A DNA stretch of 64,000 bases from Brachionus rotundiformis. Taxonomy: Eukaryota > Rotifera > Eurotatoria > Ploima > Brachionidae. The translations under genes and the position numbers were made by a program. Under the pieces are notes generated by a model, which was given only the letters and a program-made list of their open reading frames with translations, made no database searches and was not told where the DNA came from. The stretch spans positions 4,677,486-4,741,485 of the forward strand of contig JAESIW010000138.1 in assembly GCA_016802295.1 (NCBI GenBank), read 5' to 3'. Within the stretch, counting starts at the first letter, position 1. Each line of letters opens with the position of its first letter. This document shows positions 34,734-47,100 of the stretch, piece by piece.

Positions 34734-35105
34734 TTATTTCTTAGTTTTTTGTTCAATATTTCGTTTTAGTTCAATAGTCTTTTGAATTCCATTTTTAAGA
34801 ATAAAGTTTTTAAAAATTAAAAGTTTTTTTTCTCTAAACTATATTCAGAATCAAGAATTGTAAAAGATGATTGTGGCATAAAACTAGAGAGTATATTCAG
34901 TTTTTGATTAAAATAATAATTTTTTTTGAAAATTGAAGCCAAAAGAAGGCGTGTTTCATGAAAAGCATTTTGTGTATCTAATTTAATTGCTTTTAATTTT
35001 AATTGTTCTTAGCTCATTTATTTTTTTTGCTACAGGAGAACGGTTTTTAACCATTATTTCTTGAATTTCTAAGAAGCGATGTAAAAATTGTAATTCAGAA
35101 GTCAT
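34734..35105 (-). pseudogene. Small coiled-coil gene with two frame breaks
   Basis: Three consecutive stretches in different frames read as one continuous helical protein. It starts at ATG 35105 (M-T-S-E-L-Q-F-L-H-R-F-L-E-I-Q) and ends at a TAA at 34734. The first break is at about 35007-35013. The second is in a run of eight T residues (34824-34831) and is consistent with a single-base indel. I found no GT-AG intron that repairs either break. Either a recently broken gene or a real gene with assembly errors in homopolymers. It lies tail to tail with MAT copy 1 and just downstream of TRPM copy A. Protein family not recognised. Confidence 0.45.
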
Positions 35106-35255
35106 TTTCTATAATTCAATTAATATTCATTCTTTTTTATTAAAAATCGTAAAAAATAAGTTTGTGTTAATCAATTTTTAAAACATTAAATTTTAAAAGT
35201 AAAATTTTAAATTAAACAAAAAATTCAAAAATGATGTTTTTTTAATTAAAATCAA

Positions 35256-38200
35256 TTAAAATCTTTCAAAATCACTTTCTGTATCCAAATTTGAGTATTC
35301 GTCAGCAAAGTCGTCAGTGTAAGAAATAGTGCTTTCTTCAGTTGTTGTTGGCGATCTGTTTTTGCTAATTTTGACTGGTGAAGATATTTCTAAATAGACT
35401 GGGGTACCAATTTCACTTTTTTGATGAGAATTGTTATTTTTAAAATCTGTTTTATTTGCTGTTAATCTTTGAGAAATTTCAATCAACTTTTTGGTCGTTG
35501 AACCTAGCAGTTTCTTGGTATCTTTTTGTCTTTGTACAATTAATTGGTATTTTTTACTTAGTATTTGAAGTCTAAAACATTGAATTTAAATTTCATTTCT
35601 ATTTTTAATGACAATATTTTTAATTTATTAAATTACTTCATTAAATTTTGGCTAATTTTGAATTCTTTTTGTTCGTTTCTCTCTTTTTCTCGTTCAAACT
35701 CTAGTTCATCGATGATAAAACTTTCCCATTTAATTAAGCTTTCGTTTTTATCACCACTAATTTTCAAATCTTAAAATTTAATCTTAATAAAGTTAATAAA
35801 TTAGCTTTAAAATTCAACTCACAAAATCCTGGATCGTAAATTCGTGATAAATAGTAGATAAACTTTAGGAAACAATTGCCAGAAATTGTCTTAGAGTTAA
35901 ATGATTTTAAGATCAAGCCAAGAAAAAGCTTGATGACGATAATACCATAATCAAGTAAAATAAATGGAGGTGGAATCAAAGATTTATGAAAATATTCGTA
36001 AACAAGACCATAGCGAGAAAATTTCCATAATGGATCAGACTCCTTTTGTATTTTGTCATATGTTTTACTAAAAACTTATAAATAAGAAAAAAATTTGATA
36101 ATTCAACAACTTTACTTGAACAAAGCAATAAGAATGTTCTGTAGCAGGATATTAACAAATAATAAATAAAATATATAAATAGCTAGAGACACTTGTGAGC
36201 CAACATAATCCGGGCAAATATTTTGATCTGTTGAGACACAATTTTCATCTAAAAATTCAAAGATTATCCAATTTGTTCAAAAGAATGAGTTTCTGATTAC
36301 CTGCCAAAGTCATTGAAGAGAGAGTGTAGTAATCTCCTACCAGCACAAAATAAGATGGAAAAAATGTGTTCTTAAGCAAGTTTGAGTCCAGTTTTTGATT
36401 TGAAAACATCAAAGATTGGGTAGAAACCCCGAAAGCAAAGAAAAAAACAAGAATTATCAGAAAGAAATAAGCCAAATTATAGGTTAATTTTCTTATCATT
36501 ACAAGCATTGGGCCCATTTTTTTAATGAACGAATAGGCGAACAGACTTCTTATATACCAAAATATGATATCAATACACAAAATTATCCTAGCAGCTTGAT
36601 AACAAGCGTAACTTGATATAAACCTCAATACCATTCCGACTACGAACAGAAAAATTCCGCAAATTTCGAGTAAATTTTTTAAATCGAAAAAAAAACTTTT
36701 CAATTTAGCTTTCATAACTTGATGCTCATTTAAATAAAATTGTCTAATTTCTTCACAAAAAAACGTAAATACCCAGATCATCAATATTAACTCAAGGATT
36801 GTTAAGCTTCCAGTTAATCGAGTACTTGTTTGCCCAGCAGCAGTGACCGGATAAAAATCACACAGTAAAATATAACTAAACAAAATTAAAAACATCAAAA
36901 ACCAAAACTAAAAATTAAGAAATTTATAATTATTTATTTTTAATTTAAATTAATTAATATATACTTGGTCATAAATAAACTTAACTAGTGGTGCTTTTAA
37001 AAATTCTCTAATGTTGTTTAAATTATTAATAATAGTTTTAAATATTGGAGTATTTTTTTCATTATCATCATGCTTTTTAGATCTCATTGATTCGATTTGT
37101 CGATAATGACGAAATTTCAACATATCTACATCCTTTTTATTTCTAAATATTACATTTAAAAATCAGTTTCTCTTATAAAAAAATGACTAAAAGCCTACGT
37201 TCCAGTATTTTTGACACTTGAAGTGTATTTCCAATTGCCAATATTATTTTTCTTAAATTTTAAAATATTCAAGAACCTATTTTAAATAAACTAGCTTACT
37301 TTCAATTGCTGTTGGTCATTGCCAAAGTGAACAAACAACAAAGCCGACGGTGGAAACAGCATAGATAAATAAATCTTAAATGAATTCGAATAAAAGAAAT
37401 AAATTTACCATTGCAAAAAAAATACTCTATAGTTGGGTGTTTCTGGGTGAATTTTATGATACCAAATATTTTCCAAAAACTTTTGACAAACATGATGACT
37501 CATGAACTTATGGCATTTCGTAGAGTTTGCTATTTGAAATACAGTTATTTTCGAAAAATGCTTTATTTGGCGAACTAATAGATGTTTAGTGTTTTTTTCA
37601 TTTAGCCTATTACTTATTGTAAGAGCATCATAAGCCGACTGTTCATAATCACTAAAAAAATATCCATTTATTTAAATAAAAATATTTTTTTAAAGTAAAT
37701 TAACTTTGAAATACTAATCAGTTCTTCATATTTTTCTTCCAATAGATCTGCCATTTTATTTAGGATTTTTCGTGCAATTAATGCATTGGAAATTTGATTC
37801 TTGTTAAATCAAAAAATAAAATTAATGATTGATAAAAATATGTTATTTGAAAATTTTTCGGAAATAGATCTTTCTTTTTTTAACATAGTAATTAAATTAT
37901 TTAGCTATTGTCGAAAATCACAAATAAATGAAGACTTTAAATGAGGATTTTTGAATTTTAGTAGTAGTAGTTCCTGCTGCGATATCTAACATGAAGAGTG
38001 TCTGAGTCCATCACCGCCATTTGACCGTGTGTAGCTGTGGCAGCCGAAAAAAAAAGTTAAAACTTAAATCATTATTAGGAAAGTTAAAAATATTAAATTT
38101 ATTTTTATTCCCGCCCTAAAATTTGAAATTAATAAGAAAATATTAAAGTATGTCCAGACTTCAACTAGATCTTATTTTTAATAATTTACTTAATTAAATT

Positions 38201-41081
38201 TTTAATTTAAAAATAATTAAAAGCATTGTCGAAATAACGTTTTAAATTATTTTTATATTTTTTTCCAAAAATCAAGATTTAATTTAAAGCTTGAGAATTG
38301 TCATTGAATTAAGTCCTTTGCTATATAGGCTTTGAGATAAAACTCGAATTTCGCGGATGTAACCTCATTACAAGAGAATGTGGTATGATTAGATTTTAAA
38401 TTTTAAACTATTAGTTAATTAATTAATTATGGTTTGAGTGTTATGAATAAAAATTTTATCAAAATTTTTTTTTTTCTAATCATTTTCTAAATCCTATTTA
38501 ATTATATTCCAATTAATCATCAACAAACCTCTCCCTGGGTCCAAAATATTTCCGATAGCCTTTTGCGTCCCAACAATATGCTAAATATGAAAAGATGATA
38601 TTCTGGATCCTTAAATTTTTGGATATTTTCAATTTTAGGTTTTTCATAAGAATCAGTTGAAAACTCGTGTATAAATAAATTGTCGACTAATTTTTCAATG
38701 CAACTTCCAATTGATTTGAAATCGATTTCTTCAAAACGTGTATTTGTGTCCTTATTCAAGAGCTTTCGAAATAATTTAGTTATTAGACTATCTTCAGACA
38801 GTTTACGATTAAAAAGTTTAATATATCGGTTAAGTGTTAAGAAATTTTTCAGATTGAATCCATTTTCTAACAAAAGATTTACAAACTCAATCTGGTCGTT
38901 TAGCAAAGCATTGAACATCAAATCTTGGTACATGTCCATCTTTTAAAATTTTAAACTTTATGGTTTAAACAAAATTAAATAAAAATACATTATCTGGTAT
39001 TTCATCATTAAAGAGAGCTTGTCTCGCTATATCGCATCGGTTCCACGACAGACAAAGCTCAGCAACTTTATGCTTTGGATTTGCTTTCAAAAATATATTC
39101 AAAATTTTAAAGTTAAAATTTTTTTGTTTAAAAGCTTCTGGATTTAATTCGAGAATTGAGACAGATTGGCGATTATTTTTAATTAATATTCGAGAAATAT
39201 CTTTTTTAAATGTATCAAAAGAAATTTTTTCACCGGAGTTAAGTTGTTTTAAAATGTAACATAAACTACAGGTTTTCTTTGAAAATAAAATAATTAGAAT
39301 TAATTTTTAATTAAATACAAATCAGTTTATTTACATCTAGAACAATTAGATTTTTTTTCTTCGTAAATGCCTCGATAACTAAGTGCTCATCATTTTCTTC
39401 ACTTTTCAATATGCCATCAGGTGACAAAATGATATTTTTTCGCTTCAACTCTTGGAAAATTTCAAACTAAAATCAATACTTTAAAAAAATGTAAACAGTA
39501 AATTTATATGTTATACATTCTGGGCCTGATTTCCGGTATTTAGGAGAAATTTTTCTTCAAGTTTTCCTTCTATAAAAATGCTAAGCTCAGCTTTTTTTGG
39601 TTTTGAGTAAGATTTTGAAAAAGCTTTCAATATTGCTTCGTCCAGATCGCTGTCCTGTTTGGTTGGATTCAAGTCGAAAATTGTAATTAATTGACGCTTT
39701 GAGGGCTCAAAAATCTCCTCAATTTGGTTTGTGATTTCTTCTATATTCTTGTTTCGGCCTTTATAATATTCTTCTAATTTTTCATATATCAGTCTTCGAA
39801 ACCTATCATCAAATCTAAACCTAAAAAAATTAAGATTTTAATTAAAATTAAGATTTACAATATTAAAAAAACTTTTCTTCTTCTTTTGAAAAATCCAAAT
39901 CGTTTGCTGAATTTTTACTGTCTTTTTCTAATTTACGGTGAATGTATGATAACAAATCAGCCATTTTTCCAGAATTCTAAGAAAATTTTTTTTTATTAAA
40001 AAATTTATGAACAATTTGAAAAGAATGACTAATTGTGACATTGAAGATTAAACTAAGTTTTTAAATAAATAATTAGAAAAAATTGCTTACATCAATTATT
40101 ACACAAGGTATGCTCTTTTTTAAAGACTCCAAAACAGTAGCAGCTGTATTTGGACCGCCCTCAACTACAACCAAAATTATTGGTATCTTTTCTTTTTTTG
40201 ATATTTCTGACTCTAGTTTTGTCCTAAACTCGATTTCTCCTCCAAAACTATTGTACTTAGAATCGTCTACTAAGATAAAATGCGTGTGATTCGGCTCCAA
40301 ATACTGAGATTTGGCAAATCGGAGCTTTTCATTGCTTATTTTATAAACTACAGGCGAATTTTCTTTGCATGATATTAAATCTCCGTTTTTCGACGTTGTT
40401 GTCCAGTTAGCAATACCAAGAAGTGTGACTTTTGAACGACTCAATCTTACTGTCTCACCAACATGCTTCATTATTCCCGTATTTGTTCCTCCTGTGGTAA
40501 TCCAGCCCTCTGGAAAATAAAAACTAAATATTAATTAATTAAAATTCGTTTTTACCTGTTGAGCTTGCAGCTTTGACCAAGCCTCTGCATAATATGTCAC
40601 GAACTAGCTCTGATACAGCTAATTGAGCGCCTCCAGTTACAGAAATTAGAAGCCTTGGCTTATCCATATTCCAATAAGATTTTCCGAAAAGGAGCAGCAT
40701 TATTTTTTCCATTTTAGTCTTATAATAAGCTCTAATATATTTGGAAATTTCTTCGTTCTTATCGACAAAACGAATTCCACCGTATGCATCTGTTATTCCG
40801 GCTGGCCTAGTGCAAGTGTCCCTTTCCCAAATTGTTTCAGAACTGTCTGACAAATTTCCATGTTCTTTTAAAGTAAGTCCGCATTGACACCTTTAATGAC
40901 TACTTAAAAAAATACATATTTAGGCATTAATTTTACTCGTTAGTCTTTGTTGAAGGTATAAAATGACAACACTCAGATTTTTCGATTCCAAGGTTTTTGA
41001 GCTTTTGAGAAAATATAATAAATTGTAAATGATATGAAATAAAATTACTTTATCTCTTAAATCTATCGTTGCTCGAGACAT
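35256..41081 (-). CDS. TRPM-family cation channel, copy A (no NUDT9-H domain)
   Basis: A multi-exon gene. The N-terminal exons are 41081-41049, 41001-40937, 40890-40556 and one beginning 40509. They encode the TRPM signature C-Q-C-G, D-A-Y-G, L-L-I-S-V-T-G-G-A and G-W-I-T-T-G-G-T-N-T-G-I-M-K (SLOG-like melastatin domain). Helical melastatin repeats follow (38939-38520, about 37800-37300). Transmembrane segments and pore come next (36898-36257, pore near S-Y-F-V-L-V-G-D-Y-Y). The last exon (35571-35256) is a coiled coil followed by a 70-residue acidic tail ending E-S-D-F-E-R-F. Unlike copy B it stops there, with no Nudix-like domain. Middle exon borders are approximate. A retroelement 3' end lies in an intron at 37958-38046. 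Confidence 0.88.
37958..38046 (-). mobile_element. Non-LTR retrotransposon 3' end in an intron of TRPM copy A
   Basis: A markedly GC-richer segment reads on the reverse strand from GGCTGCCACAGC to GCAGCAGGAACTACTACTAC, ending in an (ACT)n tail. Short unit-repeat tails of this kind mark 3' ends of CR1/RTE-like elements. It has the same orientation as the host gene. No coding part remains. Confidence 0.5.
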
Positions 41082-41850
41082 AATAATAGATTGAAAATTA
41101 AAAAGAAATATCAACCTTAATTTTATTACAATATTGGATGTTGATGTTATGGCAACAAATAAAAAGCAGATATTTTTATTCGCTTAAAACCATGACAGAA
41201 TGCAAATTTGTGCATATTTAGACTCATTTTTAATCAATCTTAAAAAAGTTTATAATTTTTTATTTTTTATAAACTATCGGATTTTTTTTCAATTAATTAT
41301 TACTTATTTATTAAGTTCGCAATTATTACGTCTTCAGAAATAAATATATTTAATTAATTTATTGCAATAATTACGTCAAATAGAGATATCTTGAATTTAA
41401 TTCTATAAAGAAAATATACCAAATTCTTACAAAAATAGACATGAAACTTAAAAAATATTTTAATTGTAGACATTAAAAAGCAAAAGATCGTTTCGATCCA
41501 AGCATAATTTGAAAAAATGTTTAATTAAAGAGTAGTTTACATAGATAGATTGCGAAAATATAATTATTTTACTCAATCAACCGCAAAAAACAGTAATTTC
41601 ATTATAAGCATTGATATATTAAAAAAAATATATTTAATACATTATTTTGAAATAAAAACTACAAGAAGAAAAAAATATTTATTATTAAATTACTTAATTT
41701 GCAGACAATATGCTTCAATTAATTTAAATAGGATATTAAATAAATCACATATCTTTGTCTATTTATTATCAAATTATTTATGGATTAAAAAAGAAGATTT
41801 TTCGTTAAAATTTTATTAAAAAAAATATTTTCGTAAAAAAAATAACAAAA
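41082..41850. other. Intergenic, AT-rich
   Basis: An 89-codon plus-strand ORF at 41550-41819 is entirely AT-driven (rich in Ile, Leu, Lys, Asn and Tyr) and is not called. Confidence 0.5.
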
Positions 41851-42075
41851 TTAATAAAATCTTGGATATCCAGAAAATGCATTGCTTAAGGCAAATTCGT
41901 AGTAATTTAATCGTCCATCACCATTGATATCTGACATATTAAATCGTAGATCAGAATACAATCCTCCAGTAAATAAATTTAGAAATGGATGCTTATGTCG
42001 TGAATAAATTTCATATTCATATCTATCCATTGAAAGATCCATACCAGCAAAATCTCTAAATAATGAATACGACAT
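41851..42075 (-). CDS. Small EF-hand protein, 74 residues
   Basis: A single-exon frame with one clear calcium-binding loop, D-I-N-G-D-G-R-L-N-Y-Y-E-F, at about residues 49-61. Upstream lies an aromatic, Gly-containing stretch without a second loop. The short length could reflect a partial duplicate of a larger EF-hand protein, or a real mini-protein that dimerises through its single hand. It lies between the two MAT/TRPM units and has no counterpart in the other interval. Confidence 0.65.
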   Translation of the reverse strand: MSYSLFRDFAGMDLSMDRYEYEIYSRHKHPFLNLFTGGLYSDLRFNMSDINGDGRLNYYEFALSNAFSGYPRFY

Positions 42076-42614
42076 TTTTATTATTGAATGTTAAAATCAG
42101 TCTGAGTTGTGGTATATTTATACTGGAAAGACATCCTAATTTATGTAAGCAAAGTCTATGACATCATTTTCCGGTTGATTGCTTCAAAATTTCAATTACG
42201 AATATTGTTATTACGAAATTTGGTTTTTAAAAATGTTAAAAAAAAACTATTAGTACAATAACAATTTATTTAAAAAATTAATTGTAAATTCAAACTAAAT
42301 TGAAAATTGAGTCAGTGAACGAAATTTTTTTATTATTTGAAAAAGTTTAGATATATTGAAGATGAAACATCCTAAAAAATATAGTTCTTAACAAGTTTAT
42401 TCTTTAAAGAATGAAAATTAGAAAAGTATTTACTATAAATAAAATATTTAAAATAATTTAAATTTTAGCTAATTTTACACTTCTATTTTTGATTGCGGGT
42501 TTATGAATTTTAAACAGTTCATTTTGAAAAATTTCTTGAAAAAAATCCGAAATATTTATTTTAAAAATAATCTTTAATAAATAGACAGCACATGTTTATT
42601 ATAATTCTACAATA
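42076..42614. other. Intergenic, divergent promoter region
   Basis: AT-rich DNA between the EF-hand gene (-) and MAT copy 2 (+). I see no TATA arrangement like that of copy 1. Confidence 0.4.
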
Positions 42615-44053
42615 ATGGAACATATTCCCAAAAAACTCAAGAATTCTAATGAGCAAACTGAAACATTTCTGTTCACAAGTGAATCAGTAGGCGAAGGCAA
42701 TGCAGATAAAATATCGGACCAGATTAGTGATGCGATACTTGATGCTTACCTTGAATTAGATCCAAACGCTAGAGTAGCCTGTGGTATTTTTTTTTATACT
42801 TGACACTAAAAGGACTGATAGAATTCAGTTAATTTATCTTTAAACTGAAAGATTTAAAAATTTTAAACAAAGCTTGAAGATGATAAATGTTACTCTAAAT
42901 TTTAAAAATTAAAAGATTAAGATCACCAAAACTGTCTTTTTTGTGTTGATTTGTCTTTAATTAATTCAATTAATCAATTGTGAAAAGAGACATTTTGTAA
43001 AACTGGTATGGTTTTGGTAGGAGGAGAAGTAAGTTCGTCAGCTCATATAGACTACCAAAAAGTAATTCGAGATACCATTAAATACATTGGCTATGATGAT
43101 GATAAGAAAGGTTTTGATTATCGTATTTGCAGTGTTCTTTTATCAATAGACGAACAAAGTCCTGACATAGCTCAATGCTTGCATTTAGATCAAAATGCTG
43201 AGAATATCAGCGCTGGAGATCAAGGCTTAATGTTTGGGTATGCTACAGATGAAACAGAAGAATGTATGCCATTGACAATAATGTTAGCTCATAAATTGAA
43301 TAAAGAAATTGCTGATAAAAGAAGAGATGGTACTTTGCCATGGGCACGACCAGACTCTAAAACGCAAGTAACTGTTGAATATAGAATCTCAGATGGCAGT
43401 TGTATTCCAGTTCGTGTTCATACAATCGTTATTTCGGCTCAACATTCGCCAGACGTCAATTTGGAAAAAGTGAGACAAGATTTAATGGAAAAAGTAATTA
43501 AACATGTTGTTCCTTCGCGTTATTTGGATGAAAAAACAATTTACCATCTGAATCCGAATGGAAGATTTGTTATAGGTGGACCACAGTGCGATACTGGGTT
43601 GACTGGTAGAAAAATAATAGTCGATACTTATGGTGGCTGGGGAGCTCATGGTGGTGGTGCTTTTTCTGGCAAAGACTATACAAAAGTTGACAGAAGTGGC
43701 GCATATGCTGCTAGATGGGTTGCCAAGTCATTGGTCAAAGCAGGCTTGTGCAGAAGGGTTTTGGTTCAAATTTCATATGCAATTGGAGTATCAGATCCTC
43801 TTTCGATAACTATTTTTTCTTACGGCTCATCCACAAAATCAGATTTGGAACTCTTAGATATTGTAAAAAATAACTTTGATTTGAGACCAGGGAAAATTAT
43901 TGAGTAATTTTTATTGAGTAAACTTTGATAAATTTTTAATTTTCTCTAAGAGACTTAAATTTAAAAAAACCAATTTATAAAAAGACAAGCTGCTATGGAC
44001 ATTTTGGCAGAGACGAATTTATTTGGGAAAAACCAAAAAAATTAATTTTTTAA
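42615..44053 (+). CDS. S-adenosylmethionine synthetase-like protein, copy 2 (catalytic His replaced)
   Basis: Exons 42615-42783, 42988-43903 and 43951-44053 give 395 residues. Intron positions and phases are identical to copy 1, and the middle exon is the same 916 nt, so the genes are paralogues. Introns are 204 and 47 bp. The motif that should be G-H-P-D-K reads G-N-A-D-K (residues 28-32). The histidine is the family's catalytic/triphosphate-contacting residue, so normal activity is doubtful. The ATP loop reads G-G-P-Q-C-D-T-G instead of G-G-P-Q-G-D-A-G. The rest, including D-E-T-E-E and the A-H-G-G-G-A-F-S-G-K-D loop, is well conserved and the frame is open. That argues for a maintained non-canonical role, perhaps a regulatory partner, rather than simple decay (inference). 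Confidence 0.93.
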
Positions 44054-44103
44054 TAAAAATATCTCGTTCAAAAATTAATAAATAATTTTCGTTTCAAATT
44101 TAA

Positions 44104-47100
44104 TTATTTATTTGAAAATTGATGAAGTCGTAGCAAACGTTTTATTTGTTTTGAATCTTGATCAGATAAATTTCCAATTGCAAAATCGTCAGCTTCCGTC
44201 CATTTAAGTCTTTTTCCGTCATAAAATTCCTAAAAAAATTTATAAACATATTTTTGTAGATAAATTTATATTATACTTTTAATTTTAAATGTGAAAATAT
44301 CTTATCTGCTTGATCATGAAAATTTAAAACTGTAAACTCAAGCCAGGCGTTGTCTGTATTGTATCTAGACTCTTTATAATATTTGGTAACCTAAAATTAA
44401 AAAAAAATAAGATATTTTTTATTATTTTGTATAAAAAAACATTTATAACTCTTTTCAGGAATGATTTAATTTCTTCAATTGCTAAATTGTCAATATTGAA
44501 TATTTGACTTATTAATTTTTGTACTAATTCATCAATTTCAAAATGTTTCTCTTGCATGATCTAATAGATAATTAAATAATTGATATAAATTTTAAATTTG
44601 TTTTTTTTACGGCTGGAAAGCGCCATCTTGAGTTAGCTTTTACCAAAACTACAAATTCAAGAATAACCTTGCCATCTGAATCATAGACATAGTTTCCAAA
44701 TTGATTTTTTTTATGTCTTAGTAAATTAATTTTTATTTTAAATAGAAAAATATTAACTTGTACCTCGTGAATATAATTTGATAGAAATGATTTGGACCCC
44801 AATATTGAAGAGATCCACGACCAGAAATGCCTTGCCGACCTTTTGGATTATGAGGAATTCCATCTCTTACGATATAGTCTCCTAAACAACTTGTTCGATC
44901 AAGGCCACATTCATTGTCAAATGTGTTGAATTTTACTCTATCTCTGTTTTGATCGGACCTTAACCAAATATAATAATAATAATAATGATAAGCTAATGCA
45001 AGCAAGCTTGCGGAGACGACCTTCTAAGAGGTCCCCTATGGTAGCACATAACGCTATACAGGAAAATTACAGAAATAGAAGAATTATAAGTTTTTAGAGT
45101 CGCATTCGATATTTACAAAGTAAGAAAGAAAATTAAAAGGAACAGAGAGGAGTTTATAGTGGAAATTGTTTTTTAAGTAAATCAAAAATTATTATGTGGT
45201 AAAAATTTTGTATATTTAGAAAAAAAAACATTTAAATCTTTTATAACTTGTTCAATAGTTTGATATCTGCTGTCAAATTGTTTAATACACTTTCTGAAGT
45301 ATATTCATTTGGTGAATATTCAGTGAATGGCTCTGACCATTTTTTTTTGTTCATTGGAACATTTTTTACTTCAACAATTGATTCAGGATAAAATTCAATA
45401 TTTTTGTTTTCATTTCTTGACTTAAGATTAATTTTCGAAATTTTTGTTTGATCTTCGACTTCACCAGGCATGTCCTTATCGTTTCTTTCTCCTAAAAAAT
45501 CTAGCCTTTGAGCCAAAAATTTTATAGCATTCTCTTGATTGTCTTGGACTTCAGCTATTTTATCAAATTTTGAAATCAGACCATCAAATCTATAGAATAA
45601 AATAAAATAAAATTAATTTTCTTCTTACTAATCTAAAACTAACTTATTGAAAATCTCTTTAATTTTTTGTTCTTGAGTCATCTTTTGAATGTCGTGTTTA
45701 TTAAAGTACTCTTCTGCAATGAAACTTTCCCACAGTTTCAGTCTATTCTTTTCAGACGGAGAAATAAAATTCGAATCTTTAAATTTATACAAGTAAATAA
45801 ATAAAAAAAATCACAAGGAGCTAAAAATCTATTACTCAAGTTGACTGCTTCTTTAAGTTTCCAATTTAAGCACCTTCCTAATAAAAAATGGACTAAATAC
45901 TTAAAAATATTGTATATATAGCTCAATGCTGTTAATGGTATGGGCAAAAATGGTCGATGAAAGAACTCGTTTACAAGCCTGTAGCGTTGGAATTTCCAAA
46001 TTTTATCTGCCTCAGACTCAACATTCTGATATGTGTTACTGAAAATGGCGATCAACAAATTAACCAACAGTATATTTAGAAGGATAATATAGACAATTAA
46101 TAGAAATAGACTAACACCAGCGCCGTATTTTTCTGGACAGTCCTCTTGAGTATAAGTGTCCGTAATTAGTAATTCAGTTAAATTTGAATTACATTCTTCC
46201 ATATCCATCAATTTTTCTCGCTCAAAATACTCGCCACCAATAACAAAATAAGCTGGAAGAAAGACACTCGTTAAAAGAGAAAAATCCAACTCTTGATTAT
46301 GGTACATGAGAGACTGGCTCGATATACCATAGGCGAATACAAAAACGATTACAATCAATAAAAATACTACCAATTCATTTAACATTTTCCGAATCATTGA
46401 CAATTTAGGACCTAGACTTCGTACTACAGAATAACCATATAGACTACTGAAAAACCAAAATATAATATCAATTGAAAGAGTTATTCTAGCAGCAAGATAA
46501 TAATTGATGTCGGGAATAAAGCGCAAACTAATTCCTATTCCGAAAAGAAAAATACAAGTCAATTGGACCAAATTCCAAAAGTCTGTGAAAAATTTTCTAA
46601 CTGTTATTTCTTTGAATTTTTTTATATTCGAAAGCTTTAAAACAAATAAGAAATTATTTTCAAAAATTTATGTTTAATACTTGTCTAATTTCATCGAGAA
46701 AAAAAACCAAAACCCAACCAATAAGTAGATATTCTAGCCATGATATGTCTTTTCCTAATTCAATTCCATTTTCGTTGACATGTTTTATTGGGAAAAAATT
46801 GCACAAAATTATATAACTGAACAAAACCAGGAATAATATGAAAAATATCTAATTAAATAATTTAAATTTAAATTTATAAGTAGAAAAGCAAAATCCAACT
46901 TGATTATAACAAAACTTAATAAAAGGACTTGTAAAAAAATAGTAAAATTTGCTCCAATAACCAATGTTTGCTCTTTTATTTGATTCGATTTGAAACTCGC
47001 TTAAAGTTAAAATAAAAATTATTAATTAAAAATATTAATTTGTGAAATATAAATTTTCCTCTTATTTTTTTGTGAAAATTTTATCATCTAGTTATTAGAT

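Noticed and set aside
41550..41819. 89-codon plus-strand ORF
   Set aside because: Composition is that of random AT-rich DNA; no motif and no splice or start context.
45241..45247. Stop codon at 45241 as the end of TRPM copy B
   Set aside because: Splicing at 45247 (AA|gtta) joins in phase to the exon starting at 44958 and restores a continuous NUDT9-H-type sequence.
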